This document shows positions 17,750-26,836 of a DNA stretch of 64,000 nucleotides, piece after piece. The stretch spans positions 124,001 through 188,000 of the forward strand of contig NZ_BHGL01000003.1 of assembly GCF_003864975.1 (NCBI RefSeq). Direction: 5' to 3'. The translations under genes were made by a program, and so were the position numbers. Each line of letters opens with the position of its first letter. Within the stretch, counting starts at the first letter, position 1. The DNA is from Sulfuriferula thiophila (GTDB lineage: Bacteria; Pseudomonadota; Gammaproteobacteria; Burkholderiales; Sulfuriferulaceae). A model generated the notes under the pieces. It saw only the letters and a program-made list of their open reading frames with translations. It made no database searches and had not been told where the DNA came from.

Positions 17750-19141
17750 TTAATAAGCCTGACTGTCCTTAAAAACCAGCTTGATAGTCTTCAGCATAAT
17801 GACGATATCCAGCCAGATTGACCAGTGTTTCAGATAGGTAATATCATGCAAAACACGGCCTTCCATTTTATCGATCGTGTCCGTCTCCCCCCGATAGCCA
17901 TTGACTTGCGCCCAACCGGTGATACCCGGCTTGACCTTATGCCGCCACATGTAGCCACGTATCAATTTGCGGTAATGTTCATTGTGCGCAACAGCATGCG
18001 GACGTGGCCCGACAATACTCATCGAACCCTGCAACACATTGATCAACTGAGGCAGTTCATCCAGGGATGTTTTGCGTAAAATTGCACCAAGTCGAGTCAC
18101 GCGTGCATCATTTTTGGTCGCCTGGGTTACTTTGTCACCATCTTCACACACCGACATCGAACGGAATTTATACACCCAGATCTCATCGCCATCCATGCCA
18201 TAACGACGTTGCTTGAAGAAAACCGGGCCTTTTGAACTCAACTTCACCAACCCGGCAATAACAACCAATATAGGTGCAATCAGCAACAAAATCAGGCCGG
18301 ACACCACTAGATCAAAAACACGTTTATGTACCGCATTAATACCCACCAGTGGCGATTCGAACACCGAAATAACCGGCACGCCATTCACACTGTCCAGCCG
18401 CGCCTGAACCAGATCAAAGATGAACACATCCGGCACAAAATAAATCGAAGCTGTCGTATCGCGCAACGAATTCACCAGATCAATCACCCGCGGCTGATTC
18501 AGAATAGGCAGGGTAATGTAGACCAGATCAATATCGAACTTGGTCACATAATCCGCCACATCCTCCAACCCACCCGCCACGATAGACAGCAGCTTGGCGT
18601 CACAACGATCATCCAGCCTGTCATCGAAAAACGCATCTACCCGCACCATCAGACTACGCTGCTGATGAATACGATCAGCCAGTTTATGCCCGAGCTCATT
18701 CGCGCCGACAATAACGGCACGCCGAATTTGGCCACCTTTGCGCAAAGATTCCAGATAAGCGCGCACGGCGGATTGACTAATAAACAGCAAAACCGGCGTC
18801 ATCAATACCCAGATCGCCAACACCTGCTGGTTAAACTCGCCATACAAACCCGTAGCTCTCGCCAGCAACGCCAACACCACAACCACGATAGACCAGGCAA
18901 TCAGCAAATTAATGCCATGGCGACTAATCCCGGTCAACTGCGGATTACGGATTTCAAAAAAATCGAATCCATCAAATACCTGAGAACCGATCAAAAATGC
19001 GAGCACACCCAGTAGCAGATACAGCCCATTAAAGGGTGGGGATGCTAATTCAACCGAAATTATCAATGATAAAAAAATCACCAGAGGGTTAACCAGCCGC
19101 TTTGCCACACTCAGGACTGGATGCTCATAACCACCAAACAT
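17750..19141 (-). CDS. Undecaprenyl-phosphate glucose phosphotransferase (WcaJ family)
   Basis: 463 residues. Four N-terminal membrane helices (about 10-125), a Rossmann-like CoA-binding-type middle domain (about 135-240), one more helix (about 265-290), then the bacterial sugar transferase domain with YKFRSM, KTSLDELPQLINVLQGSMSIVGPRP and KPGITGWAQVNGYRGET. It moves a hexose-1-phosphate onto undecaprenyl phosphate, the first step of the exopolysaccharide repeat unit, at the inner membrane. It lies divergent from the main operon. The sugar is assumed to be glucose by family and is not proven. Confidence 0.9.
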   Translation of the reverse strand: MFGGYEHPVLSVAKRLVNPLVIFLSLIISVELASPPFNGLYLLLGVLAFLIGSQVFDGFDFFEIRNPQLTGISRHGINLLIAWSIVVVVLALLARATGLYGEFNQQVLAIWVLMTPVLLFISQSAVRAYLESLRKGGQIRRAVIVGANELGHKLADRIHQQRSLMVRVDAFFDDRLDDRCDAKLLSIVAGGLEDVADYVTKFDIDLVYITLPILNQPRVIDLVNSLRDTTASIYFVPDVFIFDLVQARLDSVNGVPVISVFESPLVGINAVHKRVFDLVVSGLILLLIAPILVVIAGLVKLSSKGPVFFKQRRYGMDGDEIWVYKFRSMSVCEDGDKVTQATKNDARVTRLGAILRKTSLDELPQLINVLQGSMSIVGPRPHAVAHNEHYRKLIRGYMWRHKVKPGITGWAQVNGYRGETDTIDKMEGRVLHDITYLKHWSIWLDIVIMLKTIKLVFKDSQAY

Positions 19142-19441
19142 AATGAATCCTCTTAAATATTGTTATAGTTCTGACAACCAAATACTGGCTGATTTAGAAT
19201 GAGCTAGTAATCGTAGCTTAAGCAAAAATCATGACAATCTGACTAAAACAGAAAAAAAACCACCGCTTCATATTAATATTACGAAACATTTCAATCCGAA
19301 AACGAACTTTCAAAGTGGCTATAACCCGATAAAATCGGAATATACAACACCCGCCATAAATTTGTAAGATAAAACATGTATTATAACTACGGAATACCTA
19401 TTACATACCTTATCATATAAAACATGACCAAGCAGGTGTTA
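19142..19441. other. Divergent regulatory region of the exopolysaccharide locus
   Basis: About 350 AT-rich bases (to 19493) between the divergent sugar transferase and manC. No gene is seen. The manC side carries the -24/-12 element at 19442-19458. No equivalent was found for the minus-strand gene. Such a long leader upstream of a sigma54 promoter could hold activator sites, but no inverted repeat stands out. Confidence 0.5.
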
Positions 19442-19458
19442 CTGGCACGGTATTAGCT
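19442..19458 (+). promoter_or_regulatory. Sigma54-type -24/-12 promoter of the eps operon
   Basis: CTGGCACG, then TAT, then TAGCT: TGGCAC at 19443-19448 and GC at 19456-19457, one mismatch from the RpoN consensus. Start would be near 19469, 25 bases before the manC ATG. Confidence 0.65.
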
Positions 19459-19493
19459 TAATAACAATCAAAACGCACGAAGGAAAGCACAGC

Positions 19494-20921
19494 ATGCATC
19501 AAACGCTCTACCCGGTAATATTGTCAGGCGGATCCGGCACACGGTTGTGGCCGTTGTCGCGCGCAGCCTTGCCCAAGCAACTGTTACCGCTACTATCCGA
19601 GCAGACGCTATTTCAGGAAACCGTAAAACGCATCGCTGACCTACCGAATACCGCCGCACCTTTGATCGTGTGCAATCAGGAACACCGCTTCATGATCGCC
19701 GAGCAATTGCGCTCGATAAACATCACACCCAATGCCATCCTGCTCGAACCGGTAGGCCGCAATACCGCACCCGCTATCGCGATTGCCGCCTTAACGATAC
19801 AGCGCCAGGACCCAAATGGCTTAATGCTGGTACTGCCCGCCGATCACCTGATACGCGACGAACCGGCATTCCATATCGCCGTAGCCCATGCCGCACAGAT
19901 TGCAGCGCAAGGCTATCTGGCCACCTTCGGCATTGTGGCATCCTCACCGGAAACCGGATTCGGCTACATCCGCCAGGGCGCGGCCATAGCTGGCCACCCG
20001 CATACATTCCAGGTGCGTGAATTTGTCGAGAAACCGGACCTCGCCACCGCCGAACAGTACGTTGCCAGTGGCGAATACTACTGGAATAGCGGCATGTTCC
20101 TGTTCCAGGCCCAGGACCTCATTGATGAACTGCGCCGCCTGCGCCCGGACATACTCAGCGCATGCGAAGCCGCACTGGATCAAGCCAAAAACGACCTCGA
20201 TTTCGTCCGCCTCGACCCCACCGCCTTTGCCGCCTGCCCGTCCGAATCCATAGACTATGCGGTCATGGAACACACGCAAAAATCCGCCGTCGTGCCCGCA
20301 GACATCAACTGGAGCGATATCGGCGCATGGAATTCGATCTGGGAAGTCAGCACCAAGGATGCCCATCACAACGTAACCCGCGGCGACGTCATGATTGAAG
20401 ATGCCAGCCACAACCTGATTCGCGCCGAATCCCGGCTGGTAGTGGCATTAGGGGTAGAAAACCTGATGATCATCGAAACCGCCGATGCAATCCTGGTCGC
20501 ACCTAAAGACCGCGCGCAAGACGTCAAACTCATCGTCGACAAACTCAAAGCGCAATCACGCAGCGAGCATTTGTATCACGACCGCGTCTACCGCCCATGG
20601 GGCTGGTATGAAGGCATTGATAGCGGCGACCGCTTCCAGGTCAAGCGCATCATGGTCAACCCCGGCGCTAAACTGTCGCTACAGATGCACCATCATCGTG
20701 CAGAGCACTGGGTAGTCGTCTCAGGAACGGCCATGGTGGTGCGCGGTGAAGAAGAAATCATGCTGTGCGAAAACCAGTCGACCTACATACCGCTCGGCAG
20801 CAAACATCGCCTGGAGAATCCGGGCAAAGTGCCCCTGCACCTGATCGAAGTGCAATCCGGCACCTATCTCGGCGAAGACGACATTGTGCGCTATGAAGAC
20901 ATCTACCGGCGGAATGCCTGA
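19494..20921 (+). CDS. manC: Mannose-1-phosphate guanylyltransferase / mannose-6-phosphate isomerase
   Basis: 475 residues, the bifunctional length. The nucleotidyltransferase domain has GGSGTRLWPLSR and FVEKPDLATAEQYV; the C-terminal cupin domain has QMHHHRAEHWVVVSG. It makes GDP-mannose and interconverts fructose-6-P and mannose-6-P in the cytoplasm, so the polysaccharide probably contains mannose or a GDP-mannose-derived sugar. Ribosome site GAAGGAAAG. It is the first gene of the operon, behind the sigma54-type promoter. Its stop overlaps the next start (TGATG). Confidence 0.93.
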   Translation: MHQTLYPVILSGGSGTRLWPLSRAALPKQLLPLLSEQTLFQETVKRIADLPNTAAPLIVCNQEHRFMIAEQLRSINITPNAILLEPVGRNTAPAIAIAALTIQRQDPNGLMLVLPADHLIRDEPAFHIAVAHAAQIAAQGYLATFGIVASSPETGFGYIRQGAAIAGHPHTFQVREFVEKPDLATAEQYVASGEYYWNSGMFLFQAQDLIDELRRLRPDILSACEAALDQAKNDLDFVRLDPTAFAACPSESIDYAVMEHTQKSAVVPADINWSDIGAWNSIWEVSTKDAHHNVTRGDVMIEDASHNLIRAESRLVVALGVENLMIIETADAILVAPKDRAQDVKLIVDKLKAQSRSEHLYHDRVYRPWGWYEGIDSGDRFQVKRIMVNPGAKLSLQMHHHRAEHWVVVSGTAMVVRGEEEIMLCENQSTYIPLGSKHRLENPGKVPLHLIEVQSGTYLGEDDIVRYEDIYRRNA

Positions 20922-22078
20922 TGATGAAAAAAGCCCCACTATTCGCCTTGTGCGTCAGCAGCTTCAGCTCACTGGCACACGCCAATATAAGCGACACATT
21001 CAGCCCTTATGTGTCTGCAGCCTACAACTACAACAGCAACCTGTTTCTGTTGCAGAACGAGCAAGCCGCGCTGGCTACATTAGGCACCACCACCATGTCC
21101 GAATCCTACAAGGCGTACGCCGCTGGTGTCGGTATGAACTGGAAAACCGGCCGCCAAGTCATCAGCGGTCATGCCGAGGCCAGCCAGATTAATTTCGACA
21201 CATACAAAACCATGGACTACACCGGCCATGACTTGGCATTGAAATGGGACTGGCTGATAGGCGACACCCTGCTCGGCGATGTCGGTGCATCTGAAACCCT
21301 CACCCTCGCCCCATTTCTCTACACCAAAAAACCGCTGGCCAACCTGCTCAACACACGCAAGGCATTTTTCAACGGCAACATCAAGCTCAACAACCGCTGG
21401 CAGCTCAAGCTGGGTGCGGAAAAAACCCAGAAGACCAATAGCGATGCCACCCAGCAATATAATGATATTAACATCGACACCTACAAGACTGGTTTCCGTT
21501 ACCTGACCCCCAAAGGCAGCAAAATCGACTTCAATAGCTCGGTAAGTACTGGTACTTACCCTAATCGGCCACTCAACGCCTACAACCAATACGATAACGG
21601 CATTGGTTTCGACTGGATCGCCACAGGCAAAACCAGAGTGCAAGGCAAAGTCAATTACACCCGACGTAACTACCCTGACTCGCAGCAACTTAATTACTCG
21701 GGGATTACAGGCCGGATTAGCGCTGACTGGTTCATCACCGGCAAAACCACACTCAACCTTGCACTGTACCGTGACATCAACAGTTTTATCACCGACACAT
21801 CCAGCTACGATGTGACTCAAGGCATATCGGCCAAGGCAACCTGGTTAGCCACTGCTAACGTCGCTGTCAATCTGAATGCCAAGCATGACAGCATTGATTA
21901 CCTGAACACACCACACCGCAAGGACGAACTATCCACGTTAAATCTGGATGTGGCTTACACCCTGTTACGCAACACCAAGCTGGATGTCGTGGCAGAGCGG
22001 GGCGTACGCAGTTCCAACATTGACGGCAACAGTTATCGCTACAACAGCCTGACGATAGGACTCAATCATGCATTCTAA
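20921..22078 (+). CDS. epsL: EpsL-type outer-membrane beta-barrel of exopolysaccharide export
   Basis: 385 residues. Signal peptide (MMKKAPLFALCVSSFSSLAHA), then repeating amphipathic strands ending in NHAF, typical of an outer-membrane barrel. Its position next to epsE and exosortase genes matches the EpsL family of PEP-CTERM/exosortase loci, a proposed outer-membrane port for the polymer. Sequence conservation in this family is low, so the name rests partly on context. Confidence 0.8.
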   Translation: MMKKAPLFALCVSSFSSLAHANISDTFSPYVSAAYNYNSNLFLLQNEQAALATLGTTTMSESYKAYAAGVGMNWKTGRQVISGHAEASQINFDTYKTMDYTGHDLALKWDWLIGDTLLGDVGASETLTLAPFLYTKKPLANLLNTRKAFFNGNIKLNNRWQLKLGAEKTQKTNSDATQQYNDINIDTYKTGFRYLTPKGSKIDFNSSVSTGTYPNRPLNAYNQYDNGIGFDWIATGKTRVQGKVNYTRRNYPDSQQLNYSGITGRISADWFITGKTTLNLALYRDINSFITDTSSYDVTQGISAKATWLATANVAVNLNAKHDSIDYLNTPHRKDELSTLNLDVAYTLLRNTKLDVVAERGVRSSNIDGNSYRYNSLTIGLNHAF

Positions 22079-22109
22079 AACGATAAATTTTTTAAGGACG
22101 GATAACATC

Positions 22110-22901
22110 ATGCGCAAAATGCTATATCTCCTGCTGGTCATGCTTAGCGTATTCACCCTCCCCGCCCATGCCCGCGAATATCTGCTGGGCACAGGTGACG
22201 TAGTGCACATCACCGTATACGACCACCCCGATCTGCTAGTGGATGCCGTGCAGGTAGATGAAGACGGCAAAATCGCCGTACCGCTCATCGGCGCAGTGCC
22301 CGTCGCAGGCATCACCGCCAGCGCAGCGCAGAAGCGCATTGCACAAGGGTTAGAGTCCGGCGGATTCATCATCAAGCCCAACGTCAACCTGATTGTGCAG
22401 CAATACCGCAGCAAGCAGATCTCGGTACTGGGACAAGTCAATAAGCCGGGCAAATACGCTCTGGAATCCACCAGCACCCTCACCGACCTGCTCGCCATGG
22501 CCGGTGGCATAGGCGCACTGGGTTCCGACACCATCGTGCTTATCCATAAAAAACAGGACAACCAGCTCAAGCAAACCAAAATAGACACCCTGGCATTATT
22601 CAAGGGTGGTCAACTTGATCTGGATTACACCATAGGTGAAGGCGACATTATTTTTGTACCGCGCGCAGAAGTGTTCTATATCTACGGTGAAGTTCAGCAT
22701 CCCGGCGCATTCCGCCTGGAGAAAAACATGAACGTCATGCAGGCAATCTCATTAGGTGGCGGCATCACCCTGCGCGGCACAGAGCGCGGCGCACAAATCC
22801 GCCGCCTGGATAAAGACGGCAAGACCATCACTATCTCAGCCGCCCCTGGTGAGCAGATACTCCCGGACGACGTCATTTACATTAAAGAAAGCCTGTTCTA
22901 A
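22110..22901 (+). CDS. epsE: Polysaccharide export protein EpsE (Wza-like)
   Basis: 263 residues from ATG 22110 with AAGGACGG upstream; an earlier in-frame ATG at 22068 overlaps epsL and precedes the signal peptide. Signal peptide to about residue 21 (TLPAHA), a poly-export domain (GTGDVVHITVYDHPDL), then two SLBB domains (around VLGQVNKPGKYAL and IYGEVQHPGAFRL). It makes the periplasmic and outer-membrane channel for the polymer. Unlike Wza it shows no lipobox Cys at the cleavage site. Confidence 0.9.
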   Translation: MRKMLYLLLVMLSVFTLPAHAREYLLGTGDVVHITVYDHPDLLVDAVQVDEDGKIAVPLIGAVPVAGITASAAQKRIAQGLESGGFIIKPNVNLIVQQYRSKQISVLGQVNKPGKYALESTSTLTDLLAMAGGIGALGSDTIVLIHKKQDNQLKQTKIDTLALFKGGQLDLDYTIGEGDIIFVPRAEVFYIYGEVQHPGAFRLEKNMNVMQAISLGGGITLRGTERGAQIRRLDKDGKTITISAAPGEQILPDDVIYIKESLF

Positions 22902-22924
22902 CCCGACAGAGACAGAGGCCAGCC

Positions 22925-24319
22925 ATGAACATGATCAGTTTTCTCAGAGTAATCTGGGCACGTAAAACCGTACTGCTAATCACGATTGCACTCACCGTGC
23001 TGGCAGCCATTGCCGTCAAAATGATATTACCGCCACAGTATCAGGCAACCGCCAGCGTCATTGTTGACTTCAAGCAGCCGGATAATGTTACTGGCGTCAT
23101 GCTCTCACCCCAGTTGATGCCGGGCTATGTAGCCACCCAGGTCGATGTGCTCGCCAGCCATAATGTGGCACTCAAGGTAGTTGATGACCTCAAACTGACA
23201 CAAGACCAGCAACTCCGCCAACAGTTTGCTGATGAAGCCAAGGGCCAGGGCAACATACGCGACTGGTTAGCCGAATTACTGCTGAAAGACCTGACGATCA
23301 CCCCATCCCGGGAAAGCAACCTGATCGATGTATCGTACAAATCCACCGATGCAGAATCCGCAATGATCATTGCCAATGCCTTTGTCAAAGCCTACATCCA
23401 GACCAATCTCGAGTTGCAAACAGGCCCGGCCACCCAGGCTAACAAATGGTATGAGTCCCAGTTAAATGAACTCAGAACCCACCTGATTACCGCACAGAAA
23501 AAATTATCCGATTACCAGCAAAGCAAAGGCATTGTTGTCGTCGATGAAAAGCTCGATGTGGAAAGCGCCCGCCTGGCCAATACCGCAAGCCAGCTAAGCC
23601 TGGCGCAAGGCCAGACCTTTGACAGCACATCGCGCAACAGCCGGTCCGGTGATCAGCTGTCCGACGTGATCAATAACCCGGTCATCCAGTCACTCAAAAC
23701 CGAGCTGGCGAAAGGTGAAGCCAAGCTGGATCAACTCTCCCGCAGTGTTGGTAAAAACCACCCTGATTACCTGCGCGCCCATGCCGAGGTAGACGCCCTG
23801 CGCAGCCAGCTCGCACAGGAAACCCGCAGCGCCCAGCAAAGCGTCAACACCACCATGCGTGTCGCGCAACAACGCGAAGCAGATCTGCGTAACTCATTAG
23901 CCGCACAAAAAGAAAAACTGCTGGCCCTCAAGCAAAACCGTGACGCAGGTGCCGTGCTGGTGCAAGACGTAGAAAGCGCGCAAAAAGCCTACGACATGGC
24001 CTTGCAGCGCTCAACCGAAACCCGCATGGCCAGCCAGACCAATCAGACCAACATCACCCTGCTCAACCCGGCAACGATGCCCACCCAGCAATCCAGCAAA
24101 GGCATGGCCGTAGTCGTCATACTTGCCTTATTTATGGGTACATTCCTCGGTTTGATGTTTACTCTGGTTGCCGAAATCATGGATAGACGTATACGCACAG
24201 AAACTGATCTGACTGACATCCTCGGCCTGCCCGTACTAGTCACACTCAATGCCAGCAAGCCCATAAAAACCAAAGGACTATCGGGTTTACTCAATCGTCC
24301 GAAACCAATGCTGAACTAG
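22925..24319 (+). CDS. epsF: Chain-length determinant protein EpsF (Wzz/PCP family)
   Basis: 464 residues. The N-terminal membrane helix (about 14-33) with Wzz domain and the C-terminal helix (about 395-420) flank a long periplasmic coiled coil (about 180-380). It sets polymer length and couples the inner-membrane polymerase to the export channel. The tyrosine-kinase part is separate, in epsG 16 bases downstream, the two-gene PCP-2b layout used in exosortase-associated loci. Confidence 0.9.
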   Translation: MNMISFLRVIWARKTVLLITIALTVLAAIAVKMILPPQYQATASVIVDFKQPDNVTGVMLSPQLMPGYVATQVDVLASHNVALKVVDDLKLTQDQQLRQQFADEAKGQGNIRDWLAELLLKDLTITPSRESNLIDVSYKSTDAESAMIIANAFVKAYIQTNLELQTGPATQANKWYESQLNELRTHLITAQKKLSDYQQSKGIVVVDEKLDVESARLANTASQLSLAQGQTFDSTSRNSRSGDQLSDVINNPVIQSLKTELAKGEAKLDQLSRSVGKNHPDYLRAHAEVDALRSQLAQETRSAQQSVNTTMRVAQQREADLRNSLAAQKEKLLALKQNRDAGAVLVQDVESAQKAYDMALQRSTETRMASQTNQTNITLLNPATMPTQQSSKGMAVVVILALFMGTFLGLMFTLVAEIMDRRIRTETDLTDILGLPVLVTLNASKPIKTKGLSGLLNRPKPMLN

Positions 24320-24335
24320 GTCTGGAGAATTAATC

Positions 24336-25202
24336 ATGAGCACACCTATCATCAATATCCAGCCGCGCACCTCCGCAGACGACTCCATAGGTAATCTGCT
24401 GCTACAGGCCGGCAAAATCCGCGTCTCCGACGTGCAGAGCATATTAAGCCTGCAAAACACTGAAGAACTAAGATTCGGCGAAGCCGCAGTCAAGCTCGGT
24501 CTGGTCACAGAGGGCGACATCAGCCGCGTACTGGCCGACCAGTTTGACTACACCTACTTAACACCAGGTGAAGGCGGTTTCAGCCCAGAGCTGGTATGCG
24601 CCTACCGGCCATTTACCCAGCCCGCAGAAAAAATCCGCATGCTACGCAACCAGCTGCTGTCACGCTGGTTCAGCAATGGCAAAAAATCCTTATCCATACT
24701 CGGCGCCGGCAATGGCGTAGGCACCAGCTACACCGCCGCCAATCTGGCCGTTGCCTTTGCCCAGCTTGGCCAGCGCACATTATTGATAGATGCCAACCTG
24801 CACGCGCCACGGCAACACCAGATATTCAACCTGGATAACCGTGCCGGATTTGCCAGCATGCTGGCCGGACGCGCCGATATGACCAGCATCATCAAGCTGG
24901 AGGCTTTATCGTCATTGTCAGTCCTTCCCAGCGGAGCCATCCCGCCTAACCCCGCCGAGATCATCGCCCGCGGCATGAAATCCAAATTGCTCAGCGACCT
25001 CGGCCACCATTTCGACATCATTCTGTTCGACACGCCTTCGTTTAACGAACATGCCGAAAGCGCAAGCCTCGCCATGATCAGCGAGGGCGGCATACTGGTA
25101 ACACGGCAGGACAAAACCAAATACCGCGACCTGGAACAAATCCGCGACACCCTGAATGGCACCAGCGCACAACTGCTGGGCACTGTGCTCAATCAGGCAT
25201 AA
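24336..25202 (+). CDS. epsG: EpsG, BY-kinase-like ATPase partner of EpsF
   Basis: 288 residues. An N-terminal segment like the GspE-N/MshEN lead-in (LRFGEAAVKLGLVTEGDIS) precedes a P-loop domain related to bacterial tyrosine kinases: Walker A position GAGNGVGTSYTAANLA, A' position LLIDANLHAPRQH, Walker B IILFDTPS. The Walker A Lys is absent and the second A' Asp is Asn. There is no Tyr-rich C-terminal tail. It may bind ATP weakly or act mainly as a scaffold. Context with epsF makes the family assignment firm. Confidence 0.85.
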   Translation: MSTPIINIQPRTSADDSIGNLLLQAGKIRVSDVQSILSLQNTEELRFGEAAVKLGLVTEGDISRVLADQFDYTYLTPGEGGFSPELVCAYRPFTQPAEKIRMLRNQLLSRWFSNGKKSLSILGAGNGVGTSYTAANLAVAFAQLGQRTLLIDANLHAPRQHQIFNLDNRAGFASMLAGRADMTSIIKLEALSSLSVLPSGAIPPNPAEIIARGMKSKLLSDLGHHFDIILFDTPSFNEHAESASLAMISEGGILVTRQDKTKYRDLEQIRDTLNGTSAQLLGTVLNQA

Positions 25203-25205
25203 ACC

Positions 25206-26093
25206 ATGAACCTAGACGCCGCCAACCTGCAAACACCACCCGCACTGAACAAATCTGCTGTTTGGCTGGTCTGGTTACCCATTGTCATCGGGTTGGCCGC
25301 ATTGTTATTGCCGACTTTCTATGAGCTATCCACCACGTTATGGGATACAGAAGAACAAGGTCACGGCCCGTTAATTTTAGTCGTATCACTCTATTATTTC
25401 TGGCAGAAGCGCGACGTATTCAGCCAGCCAGCCAAATCAACCGCTCCGATTGCGGGTAGCCTGATATTAGCAACCGGATTATTGCTCTACGCAGTGGGTC
25501 GCTCCCAAAGCATCTTTATATTCGAAGTTGGCTCATTGATGCCGATACTAGCCGGCATGCTGCTCATCATGCGGGGCTTATCCGGCCTGCGCAGTTTCTG
25601 GTTCCCCATCGTCTTTCTGGTTTTCATGATTCCGTTGCCCGGCTCGGTAATTGATGCCCTGACTGGCCCATTAAAGCAATACGTATCCATCGTGGTTGAA
25701 AACATGCTGTATTACATGGGCTACCCCATTGCCCGTAACGGCGTCATCCTGTCCATCGGCTATTACCAGCTACTAGTAGCAGACGCCTGCTCAGGGCTCA
25801 ACTCCATGTTTTCGCTGAGTGCGCTAGGTTTTTTATATTTGTACGTAATGCAATACCGCAACTGGTTCAGAAACGGCCTGATCGTTGCCAGCATACTGCC
25901 CATCGCCTTTGCCGCTAACGTGGTGCGCGTCATTATCATCACACTGGTGACCTATTATTGGGGTGACGAAGCTGGCCAAGGCTTCATTCATGGCTTTGCC
26001 GGCATCGTCTTGTTCATCGTCGCCCTGCTCAGCTTCATGGTGTGGGATTGGATACTAGAGCAACTATTCAAGCCGGGGAAGCAAACAGCATGA
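25206..26093 (+). CDS. xrtB: Exosortase (XrtB/EpsH type)
   Basis: 295 residues with about eight membrane helices. The exosortase triad is visible: Cys195 in ADACSGLNSM, Arg241 in AANVVRVII, His262 in GFIHGFAG. It is an integral inner-membrane transpeptidase-like enzyme that cuts PEP-CTERM tags, here most likely those of the four small proteins at 15392-17620. The separate epsI (overlap ATGA) and the epsE-F-G neighbourhood point to the exosortase B subtype. Confidence 0.92.
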   Translation: MNLDAANLQTPPALNKSAVWLVWLPIVIGLAALLLPTFYELSTTLWDTEEQGHGPLILVVSLYYFWQKRDVFSQPAKSTAPIAGSLILATGLLLYAVGRSQSIFIFEVGSLMPILAGMLLIMRGLSGLRSFWFPIVFLVFMIPLPGSVIDALTGPLKQYVSIVVENMLYYMGYPIARNGVILSIGYYQLLVADACSGLNSMFSLSALGFLYLYVMQYRNWFRNGLIVASILPIAFAANVVRVIIITLVTYYWGDEAGQGFIHGFAGIVLFIVALLSFMVWDWILEQLFKPGKQTA

Positions 26094-26788
26094 ACATGAC
26101 CCGCATCAAATCCGTATTAATCGGGCTGGCCATGATTGCCGCCGCCGGACTGGCGATGGCGTTAACTCCCACCAAGCTTACCGCAGCCACAGCACCCAAG
26201 ATTGATTTAAACACCATGATCCCCAAGCAGTTTGGCGAGTGGCATCAACAGCAAGAGCTGGATGTGATATCGGTCAGCCCCGAATTGCAAGCCTCATTAG
26301 ACAAGATATATCAACAGACACTATCGCGTACCTACGTAAACGCCAAAGGCGAACAAATCATGCTGGCACTAGCCTATGGTGGCGATCAGCGTGACAGCAT
26401 GCAGGTTCATAAACCCGAGGTCTGTTATCCCTCGCAAGGATTTGAAATACTGCAATCCAACATCGGCTCATTACATCTGACACAGGATCAAAAAGATATA
26501 CCGGTAAAACGCCTGGTAGCCAGACATGGCGCCAGAATCGAACCAATCACTTACTGGATCACTGTTGGTAACCAGGTTGCACTGGAAAGCCTGCAATGGA
26601 AATTGGCACAATTAAAATATGGCCTGACAGGTAAAGTCCCTGACGGCATGTTATTCAGAGTTTCATCAATCGACACCAATCCGACGCAAGCCTTCACCCT
26701 ACAGAATCAGTTCGTTAATGCTTTAGTAGATGCCATCGATATAAAAGAGCGCGACAGATTCATTGGACACACGACAGGTCGCAACTGA
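26090..26788 (+). CDS. epsI: EpsI, exosortase-associated protein
   Basis: 232 residues from the ATG at 26090 overlapping the xrtB stop. N-terminal signal or anchor helix (about 5-26), then the EpsI/DUF3485 domain with the conserved KPEVCYPSQGFEI Cys motif and a C-terminal region rich in Gln/Asn/Asp. EpsI is always tied to exosortases, sometimes fused to them; its biochemical role is not settled. It closes the core epsEFG-xrtB-epsI block. Confidence 0.9.
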   Translation: MNMTRIKSVLIGLAMIAAAGLAMALTPTKLTAATAPKIDLNTMIPKQFGEWHQQQELDVISVSPELQASLDKIYQQTLSRTYVNAKGEQIMLALAYGGDQRDSMQVHKPEVCYPSQGFEILQSNIGSLHLTQDQKDIPVKRLVARHGARIEPITYWITVGNQVALESLQWKLAQLKYGLTGKVPDGMLFRVSSIDTNPTQAFTLQNQFVNALVDAIDIKERDRFIGHTTGRN

Positions 26789-26836
26789 AGCTATGAATAC
26801 GACTCATAAAGTATGTAGATTGCGTTGTAAGCTGCC

